Source: Pseudomonadota bacterium
Lineage (GTDB): Bacteria; Pseudomonadota; Gammaproteobacteria; Burkholderiales; Rhodocyclaceae
Assembly (NCBI GenBank): GCA_009778425.1
Contig: WRJU01000211.1
Location: 1-11,429, forward strand
Length of the DNA: 11,429 bases
Direction of reading: 5' to 3'
In this document: piece after piece, positions 7,204 through 11,429 of the stretch
Position numbering within the stretch: the first letter of the stretch is position 1
Layout of the letters: each line of letters opens with the position of its first letter
Position numbers and translations under genes: made by a program
Notes under the pieces: model-generated
What the model saw: only the letters and a program-made list of their open reading frames with translations
Told to the model about the DNA's origin: nothing
Database searches by the model: none

Positions 7204-7236
7204 AAAGGGCTGCATTGCTGCAACCCTTTGATTTTT
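7204..7236. terminator. Bidirectional intrinsic terminator next to the tRNA-Lys remnant
   Basis: The stem AAAGGG-C-TGCA (7204-7214) pairs with TGCA-A-CCCTTT (7219-7229), with one mismatch and loop TTGC. TTTTT (7232-7236) follows on the plus strand and a T-rich tract follows on the minus strand. It can end the solute-binding protein transcript, and also would have ended the ancestral tRNA-Lys transcript. Confidence 0.7.
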
Positions 7237-7237
7237 C

Positions 7238-7281
7238 TGGTAGGTCGTGTGCGATTCGAACGCACGACCAACGGATTAAAA
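7238..7281 (-). pseudogene. 3' remnant of tRNA-Lys (TTT), likely attachment site
   Basis: The minus strand carries the 3' part of a tRNA-Lys. It covers the anticodon TTT region (TTTTAATCCG), then GTTGGTCG, the T arm CGTGC-GTTCGAA-TCGCAC, the acceptor strand ACGACCT, A-CCA and the CCA end at 7238-7240. Immediately past 7281 the match stops, so the D arm, 5' acceptor strand and half of the anticodon arm are missing. It cannot make a tRNA. A sharply cut 3' tRNA half is what site-specific integration into a tRNA gene leaves at the distal end. The intact copy should lie to the right, beyond the window, with the integrated element between. Confidence 0.75.
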
Positions 7282-7373
7282 ATTGCACGTATGCCGGTTT
7301 CAAATGTTGAACCCCTTACGGCTCAAGGCTTTCAGGGGGATTCCTACGGATTTTTTGTGAGCAAAACAGGGAC

Positions 7374-7396
7374 TTTTGGGCACAATTTTGGTCACA
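7374..7396. repeat. Tandem direct repeats near the tRNA-Lys remnant
   Basis: TTTTGGGCACA (7374-7384) and TTTTGGTCACA (7386-7396) match at 10 of 11 positions with a 12-bp period. They sit about 95 bp inside the presumed island edge. TGGGCACA-like repeats of this kind resemble arm-type binding sites of tRNA-targeting tyrosine integrases. The rest of 7282-7480 shows no gene. Confidence 0.4.
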
Positions 7397-7488
7397 CCAT
7401 ATTGGCATATTTTACCTCACTGTCTAAAAAGCCGCCGGGGCAGGGCCGGTGGGAGACGTTTACAACAAACTCACGCCACAAAAAACAG

Positions 7489-7516
7489 TTGACAACATAC
7501 GTTTTCATGCCATAAC
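7489..7516 (+). promoter_or_regulatory. Promoter of the RHH-pspA-yqiJ-yqiK operon
   Basis: A perfect -35 box TTGACA (7489-7494) is followed after 16 bp by CATAAC (7511-7516), a four-of-six match to TATAAT. The predicted transcription start, about 7523, falls inside the palindrome that follows. This is the best -35 box I found in the window and serves the whole right-hand block. Confidence 0.6.
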
Positions 7517-7518
7517 GT

Positions 7519-7538
7519 CCGTTTACATCTGTAAACGG
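7519..7538. promoter_or_regulatory. Operator-like palindrome over the transcription start
   Basis: A perfect 9-bp inverted repeat, CCGTTTACA then TC then TGTAAACGG. A further half-site CGTTTACA lies at 7457-7464. It overlaps the predicted start of transcription, and its right arm merges with the GGAG ribosome site (7537-7540) of the next gene. A bound repressor would block the promoter. In RNA the same arms form a hairpin that partly covers the ribosome site. The ribbon-helix-helix protein encoded next is the obvious candidate ligand. Confidence 0.6.
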
Positions 7539-7546
7539 AGCAACAA

Positions 7547-8077
7547 ATGGCCGACAATACTCAGAAAATTCCTGCCAAAGAGAAAATGGAAGCAGTTGGG
7601 GTTCGGTTTCCGGTTTCCGTCATCGAGTGGCTTGCAGGGCTGAAAATCGGTAATGCGGTGACCCCTTCCGACAAGATACGCGCCATTGTGGCGCAGGCAC
7701 GCCTGCAAAGCGATTTCTACGAAACTTCACAAGCCTGCTTGGCCTGGGCGCAAGAAGTCCTGTCGCCATTGGTCATGGCAATGCAGTCGGAAGAGGCCCA
7801 AGGGCATGGGCGCTTCGAGGCGCTTGCGCTTCTCGCGAGCTGGCTACCACCGACGCTGGCTGCGATGTTGGCTTCTGCGCCGCAGGCGGACCGCGAAGCC
7901 TTGCAGCAGAAGGAAAAAATTATCGTTGGGCGCTGTTTTCAGTTGCTGGAAAGCTTCGCCCGCTTGGCGCTGTGCCATGACCTGAATTCGCCCGCTGGCG
8001 AGAGCGTGATGCGCTTGCTTGAGCAGCAGATTGGCTCCCTGTCGTCAGTGGCTCGTCCAAAAGCAGTCGAACCTTGA
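7547..8077 (+). CDS. Predicted ribbon-helix-helix protein, operon autoregulator
   Basis: A 176-aa protein that I do not recognise as a named family. Residues 16-53 fit a ribbon-helix-helix DNA-binding fold: a short strand (AVGVRF), a first helix (SVIEWLAGL), a turn and a second helix beginning TPSDKIRAIVAQAR. The N-terminal 15 residues are polar and charged. The remaining 120 residues are predicted helical and contain L/A-rich stretches (FEALALLASWLPPTLAAML; CFQLLESFARLAL), perhaps a sensor or oligomerisation domain. GGAG lies 6 nt before the ATG. It is the first gene of a four-gene plus-strand group, ends 25 bp before pspA, and is preceded by a palindrome. An autoregulatory role for the operon is inference from this layout. 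The helical part could also contact PspA, in the way that PspA partners do in other systems. Confidence 0.65.
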   Translation: MADNTQKIPAKEKMEAVGVRFPVSVIEWLAGLKIGNAVTPSDKIRAIVAQARLQSDFYETSQACLAWAQEVLSPLVMAMQSEEAQGHGRFEALALLASWLPPTLAAMLASAPQADREALQQKEKIIVGRCFQLLESFARLALCHDLNSPAGESVMRLLEQQIGSLSSVARPKAVEP

Positions 8078-8102
8078 AAATACTAAAAGGAGGAATTGAA
8101 CC

Positions 8103-8774
8103 ATGTCTGAATCCATTACCACCCGCGTCAGCCGGATCATTGCCGGCAATGTCCATCACCTGATCGATTCGATCGAAAACGCCAACCCGCAAGCGGCGAT
8201 GGCGCAGGCAGTCCGTGAGGTCGATGCCATCATCGACGAGGTTAGCGTTGCCCTGGGGCGCGCGGCCTCCAACAAGCTTCTGGCGGCCAATCGGCTGGCC
8301 GAGCAGAACCGCCGCCACGAACAATTGTCGGCCGACATCGAAACCGCGCTGAAAGAGGGCCGGGAAGACCTTGCCAAAGCGGGCGTCGCCGCCCAGCTCG
8401 ATGTCGAAGCCCAGATCCCTGTCCTGGAGCACAGCATTGCCAATGCGGGCGACGAGGAAAAGGAGTACGAGGGCTACCTTTCAGCATTACGCGCGCGCCG
8501 CCGCGAGATGGAAGAGACGCTCGACCAGTTCATTGCCAGCCGCAAGCAAGCCAGCGAAGGGCCGGCTGGGGCGACGCCGCCCGGCAACAGGCTGGAAAAA
8601 GCGGTTGCCAATTTCGACCGCGTCCTGGCCCGCCAGACTGGCTTGGGCGGGCTCAATGCGCCCATCGACGCGGCCCAAGCGGGGAAAATGCGCGAGTTGG
8701 ACGAACTGACCCGCAATAACCGCATTGAGGAACGCCTGGCTGCGATCCGGACCCGTACCGGGCAAAAAGAGTGA
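8103..8774 (+). CDS. pspA: PspA/IM30-family membrane stress protein
   Basis: A 223-aa, almost fully helical protein of the PspA/Vipp1 (ESCRT-III-like) family, which coats the inner face of the cytoplasmic membrane and limits proton leakage under stress. The first helix (MSESITTRVSRIIAGNVHHLIDSIEN) takes the place of the amphipathic membrane helix. It is followed by the typical segment AQAVREVDAIIDEV and a long coiled coil with frequent A/E/R (to about residue 150). A loop rich in G, A and P (about 150-162) precedes a C-terminal helix pair (RLEKAVANFDRVLARQTG; KMRELDELTRNNRIEERLAAI). The length matches the family (about 220). It has a strong ribosome site, AGGAGG, 9 nt upstream. No pspF, pspB or pspC is present; instead it is next to a flotillin and an NfeD-like protein, a known alternative PspA context. 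Confidence 0.85.
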   Translation: MSESITTRVSRIIAGNVHHLIDSIENANPQAAMAQAVREVDAIIDEVSVALGRAASNKLLAANRLAEQNRRHEQLSADIETALKEGREDLAKAGVAAQLDVEAQIPVLEHSIANAGDEEKEYEGYLSALRARRREMEETLDQFIASRKQASEGPAGATPPGNRLEKAVANFDRVLARQTGLGGLNAPIDAAQAGKMRELDELTRNNRIEERLAAIRTRTGQKE

Positions 8775-8789
8775 TTTTGAAGGACGGCC

Positions 8790-8819
8790 GCCCACACCCC
8801 GCCTTGCGCGGGAGTGGGC
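8790..8819 (+). terminator. Hairpin between pspA and yqiJ (attenuator-like)
   Basis: The stem GCCCAC-A-CCCxGC (8790-8802) pairs with GCGGG-A-GTGGGC (8808-8819), with one mismatch and one bulge. It starts 15 bp after the pspA stop and is followed only by a weak TTTT at 8827-8830. It may partly terminate, so that pspA is made in excess over the two membrane proteins, or may protect the upstream mRNA from decay. The rest of the 127-bp gap shows no convincing promoter. Confidence 0.5.
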
Positions 8820-8901
8820 TGCAAAATTTTCACATCAATGGGGCAAATGAGCTAGATATGAGGTTGTCCGTTTTCAAAGCTTATTTTCAGGGATGACTGC
8901 G

Positions 8902-9567
8902 ATGGCCAATTGGTTTTATTCCGATAGTACATGGGTATTTTCACTCGCAATCCTCATCATGATGGGGCTGGGGGTGCTTGAATTGATCGGTTTAATATTG
9001 GGTGCCAGCCTGTCCGGCTTGGTCGACAATAGTTTCGATGTAGATGCTGATATTAATACCGGAATACATGTGGATCATGTGGACGGTATCGACCACGGCC
9101 TACTCGGCTGGCTGCATTTGGGCCGGGTCCCGTTTCTTGTGCTGTTGGTGATTTTGCTGTCTGCGTTTGGCGCGAGCGGCCTGATTTTGCAATGGTCGCA
9201 ATTGGCGTTTTTTGGCGCGGCTTTGCCAATCCCGGTGGCCATTGTTCCACCCCTGTTCATAGCGGTCTTGTCGGTTCGCGTGTTTGGCGGCCTATTCGCG
9301 CGCATTTTGCCCAAAGATGAAAGCAGCGCAGTATCCCGCGACTCGCTCATCGGGCGTGTCGCCGTGACAGGGGCCAATTCAGCCAGAACCGGCTTGGCCT
9401 GTGAGGCGCGCGTCAAGGACTCCCATGAGGGCACGCATTATGTGATGGTTGAGCCCGAAGAGCCATACGAGAGTTTGAACAGTGGGGCCGAAGTACTGCT
9501 GGTGCGCCGTAAAGGTGCCCGCTTTATGGCCATCCCCAATCCACATTCAGGAATCATGAAGCCGTAA
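8902..9567 (+). CDS. yqiJ: YqiJ-like inner membrane protein with C-terminal OB fold
   Basis: A 221-aa protein of the YqiJ (DUF1449) type, the NfeD-like partner of flotillins. Membrane segments are seen at about residues 12-35, 76-97 and 103-128. A D/H-rich loop (42-66: VDNSFDVDAD, HVDHVDGIDH) separates the first two. The soluble C-terminal part (about 145-212: SLIGRVAVTG, CEARVKD, HYVMVEPEE, GAEVLLVRR) fits an OB fold as in NfeD proteins, and matches E. coli YqiJ features such as DESSAVSRDSLIG and the LEPEE-like VEPEE. The ATG at 8902 has AGGGA 8 nt upstream; an in-frame ATG at 8893 would overlap that site and is less likely. Together with YqiK it probably forms a membrane-domain scaffold. 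Confidence 0.82.
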   Translation: MANWFYSDSTWVFSLAILIMMGLGVLELIGLILGASLSGLVDNSFDVDADINTGIHVDHVDGIDHGLLGWLHLGRVPFLVLLVILLSAFGASGLILQWSQLAFFGAALPIPVAIVPPLFIAVLSVRVFGGLFARILPKDESSAVSRDSLIGRVAVTGANSARTGLACEARVKDSHEGTHYVMVEPEEPYESLNSGAEVLLVRRKGARFMAIPNPHSGIMKP

Positions 9568-9739
9568 CGCCATGCGTTTTGGCTGTAAGGGTTGCGGATA
9601 ATAATTCTGAAATGGTGCGCTTCAACCTGTATCGTCTCAATAGACCCCTGTCAGAAACGAATGGGGTCAGCAATTCTCGCCTGGACAGGAGGCAGACCGT
9701 GCTCACTTTTGAGCGTTTTTTTGAAGAGGAATATAAACA
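9568..9739 (+). promoter_or_regulatory. Structured leader before yqiK
   Basis: This 172-bp gap has no gene but carries competing RNA pairings. GACCCC (9643-9648) can pair with GGGGTC (9663-9668). The overlapping CCTGTC (9647-9652) can instead pair with GACAGG (9684-9689). Both cannot form together. A terminator hairpin follows at 9701-9722. The layout resembles an attenuator, but no known riboswitch was recognised. A good yqiK ribosome site (AGAGGA, 9725-9730) lies after it. Confidence 0.35.
9701..9722 (+). terminator. Intrinsic terminator just upstream of yqiK
   Basis: The stem GCTCA (9701-9705) pairs with TGAGC (9710-9714), with loop CTTT, followed by GTTTTTTT. The stem is short (5 bp) but the T tract is long. 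It ends only 17 bp before the yqiK start codon, so read-through, or a promoter I could not place, is needed for yqiK expression. Confidence 0.55.
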
Positions 9740-11362
9740 ATGGATCTACTAACGCCAATGCTGGTTATAGCAGGGATTATTGTCTCTGCCCTTGTTATCA
9801 TTGGGATGATTTTTTCGCGCTTGTACCGAAGGGCAAGCAAGGAAATGTCATTTGTCCGTACCGGCTTGGGCGGACAAAAAGTGATCATGGATGGTGGGGC
9901 GCTGGTGCTGCCGGTCGTGCATGACACTTGTCTGGTAAATATGAATACATTGCGCCTGGAGGTGAGCCGTACCAAGGGTGAGAGCCTGATTACCAAGGAC
10001 CGTATGCGCGTTGACGTGAATGCTGCGTTCTATGTTCGTGTGCAGCCGTCGGCCGACTCGATTGCCGCTGCCGCGCAGACATTGGGCGCGCGGACGCGTG
10101 ACCCAGGTTCGCTCAAGCAACTGGTTGAGGACAAATTCGTCGATGCCCTGCGCGCCACGGCGGCAACGATGACCATGCATCAATTACAGGACGAAAGGCC
10201 GGTTTTCGTCCAGGGCGTCCAAAATGCCGTTTCCGAGGACTTGCTGAAGAATGGCCTCGAACTGGAATCCGTCTCTCTCACCAGTCTTGACCAGACCGCC
10301 AAGGAGTATTTCAACCCGAGTAATGCCTTCGATGCTGAAGGTTTGACCAAGTTGACCGAAGAAACCGAGAGGCGGCGCAAAGAGCGCAATGTGATTGAAC
10401 AGGATACCGAGGTCGCCGTCCGGCAGAAAGACCTCGAAGCGGAGAAAGAAAAGCTCGAGATTGCGCGGCAGACTGAATTCCTCCGCCTCGAACAGGAACG
10501 CCAGATTCAGACACAGCAGGCCGAACAGGCGGCTCAGGTCACGAGCCAGCAGGCTGAACGGCAGCGCGAGGCCGAGCAGGCGAAAATTTCCGCAGAACAG
10601 GAAATCGAGAAGGCCCGCCTACACGCCGAGCGGCAAGTCAGGGAAGCCGAAGCCGAAAAGGATCAGGCGGTACGACAGAAGCAAATTACTGCAGAGCGCG
10701 CGGTGCAGGTAACCAAGATGGAGCAGGAAAAAGTGGCAAAGCTCGCCGAGCAGGAAAAGGAGATCTCGATTTCGGTCAAATCGCGCGAGCAGTCCGAAGC
10801 CGAGCGTCTGGCTAACGAAGCCCGCGCCCAAGCAGCCCGCGCTGAGGAATCGGTGAAGACGGCGCGTGAAGTGGCCACTGCCGAGCGGGATAAAGCCGTG
10901 GCGTTGGTCGAAGCGGAAAAACAGGCGCAACGGCAGGCCATCGGCATCACCGTAGCCGCACAGGCGGAAAAGAGCGCTGCTGCAGACCAGGCAGAGGCCG
11001 TGCGCATCAAGGCCGAGGCGCAGAGCATCTCCTACAAGGTGGAAGCGGAAGGCAAGCGCCTGGTCAATGAAGCAATCAACACTTTGCGCGATGAGCAGAT
11101 TGCGTTGCAGGTCAAGATGAAGCTGCTCGAGCGCCTACCCGAAATCATCGCGCAAACCGTAAAACCGATGGAAGCCATTGAAGGCATCAAGATTGTTCAG
11201 GTAGAGGGGCTGGGTGGCGGTTCCCGCGTGGCCGGTAATGGGGGCAGTGGGGAAGGTGCCGCCGCTGGTGGGGGCAGCCTCGCCGATCAAGCTGTCAACG
11301 CGATGTTGCGTTACCGCGCGCAACAACCGGTACTCGACACACTGCCCTCCGAAGGCGAGTAG
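9740..11362 (+). CDS. yqiK: Flotillin-like protein YqiK
   Basis: A 540-aa membrane scaffold protein (E. coli YqiK is of similar length). Residues 7-26 form one membrane segment. A SPFH/band 7 domain (about 30-200) follows, with highly typical stretches: RLYRRASKE, FVRTGLGGQKVIM, LITKDRMRVDV, LVEDKFVDALRATAA and FNPSNAFDAEGLTKL. Residues about 205-450 are a long coiled coil rich in E, A, Q, K and R with repeated AEQ/AEAEK units, as in the flotillin domain. The C-terminal segment (about 454-490: LLERLPEIIAQTVKPMEAIEGIKIVQV) is the conserved end, then a G-rich linker (GGGSRVAGNGGSGEGAAAGGG) and a final helix SLADQAVNAMLRY. Flotillins organise membrane microdomains and partner with NfeD/YqiJ proteins. 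Ribosome site AGAGGA lies 9 nt upstream of the ATG. Confidence 0.93.
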   Translation: MDLLTPMLVIAGIIVSALVIIGMIFSRLYRRASKEMSFVRTGLGGQKVIMDGGALVLPVVHDTCLVNMNTLRLEVSRTKGESLITKDRMRVDVNAAFYVRVQPSADSIAAAAQTLGARTRDPGSLKQLVEDKFVDALRATAATMTMHQLQDERPVFVQGVQNAVSEDLLKNGLELESVSLTSLDQTAKEYFNPSNAFDAEGLTKLTEETERRRKERNVIEQDTEVAVRQKDLEAEKEKLEIARQTEFLRLEQERQIQTQQAEQAAQVTSQQAERQREAEQAKISAEQEIEKARLHAERQVREAEAEKDQAVRQKQITAERAVQVTKMEQEKVAKLAEQEKEISISVKSREQSEAERLANEARAQAARAEESVKTAREVATAERDKAVALVEAEKQAQRQAIGITVAAQAEKSAAADQAEAVRIKAEAQSISYKVEAEGKRLVNEAINTLRDEQIALQVKMKLLERLPEIIAQTVKPMEAIEGIKIVQVEGLGGGSRVAGNGGSGEGAAAGGGSLADQAVNAMLRYRAQQPVLDTLPSEGE

Positions 11363-11369
11363 CAAAACA

Positions 11370-11429
11370 CAATTTCTGTTAAATCAATAACTTACGTTAT
11401 CCGATTCCACGCAAAAGCGACAGAAATTG
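11370..11429. repeat. Inverted repeat pair after yqiK, at the window end
   Basis: CAATTTCTGT (11370-11379) and ACAGAAATTG (11420-11429) are a perfect 10-bp inverted repeat with 40 bp between. The loop is too long for a usual terminator. It could be an element end, a regulator site or a long-range RNA stem; the window stops here. Confidence 0.4.

Noticed and set aside
7238..7281. A functional tRNA-Lys gene
   Set aside because: Only the 3' half is present. The D arm and 5' acceptor strand are absent, so no cloverleaf forms.
7066..7515. Open frame whose translation contains VRFERTTNGLK
   Set aside because: This peptide is the antisense reading of the tRNA-Lys T arm and acceptor end, a well-known false protein. 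There is no supported start or domain.
10340..11060. Repeat-like DNA in the yqiK coiled-coil region
   Set aside because: The periodic GAG/GCC/CAG pattern follows from E/A/Q-rich coiled-coil codons and is shared by flotillins; it is not a DNA repeat or CRISPR array.

Overview
The window looks like chromosomal DNA of a betaproteobacterium, probably Burkholderiales or a relative. The grounds are the GC-rich genes, an RhlE-type helicase, a bacterial deoxynucleoside kinase, and a small lipoprotein of a type I associate with that group. The lineage is inferred from protein style only.

Left edge and backbone (about 110-7237). A complete tRNA-Arg(CCT) lies on the minus strand with its 3' end facing the left edge, followed by decamer-phased repeats and a terminator hairpin. 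Minus-strand genes follow: a deoxynucleoside kinase (277-924), a PAS plus degenerate EAL protein (985-2217), a membrane-anchored short-chain dehydrogenase (2377-3312), the DEAD-box helicase RhlE (3633-5069) and a small lipoprotein (5223-5573). The dehydrogenase and a broken Crp-like HTH remnant sit between two imperfect 25-bp direct repeats next to an IS-like end, so this 1.2-kb block looks like an insertion. Divergent from the lipoprotein is an orphan ABC-type solute-binding protein (5807-7135), followed by terminator hairpins.

Junction (7238-7546). A 44-bp 3' remnant of a tRNA-Lys gene, including CCA, ends abruptly inside the anticodon region. Next to it are tandem repeats of the kind seen beside integrase attachment sites. 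This is the signature of an attachment site. By its orientation, the integrated element should lie to the right of it.

Right block (7547-11362). Four plus-strand genes follow: a predicted ribbon-helix-helix protein, a PspA/IM30-family protein, a YqiJ-like membrane protein with a C-terminal OB fold (NfeD-like), and a YqiK-type flotillin. A good promoter and a perfect 9-bp palindrome overlapping the predicted transcription start precede the first gene, which suggests autoregulation by that gene's product. Intrinsic hairpins before yqiJ and directly before yqiK could set stepwise expression. I read the block as a mobile membrane-stress and membrane-organisation cassette: PspA as a peripheral membrane-protecting coat, and YqiJ/YqiK as an integral membrane scaffold pair. 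The window ends on a perfect 10-bp inverted repeat whose role is unknown.
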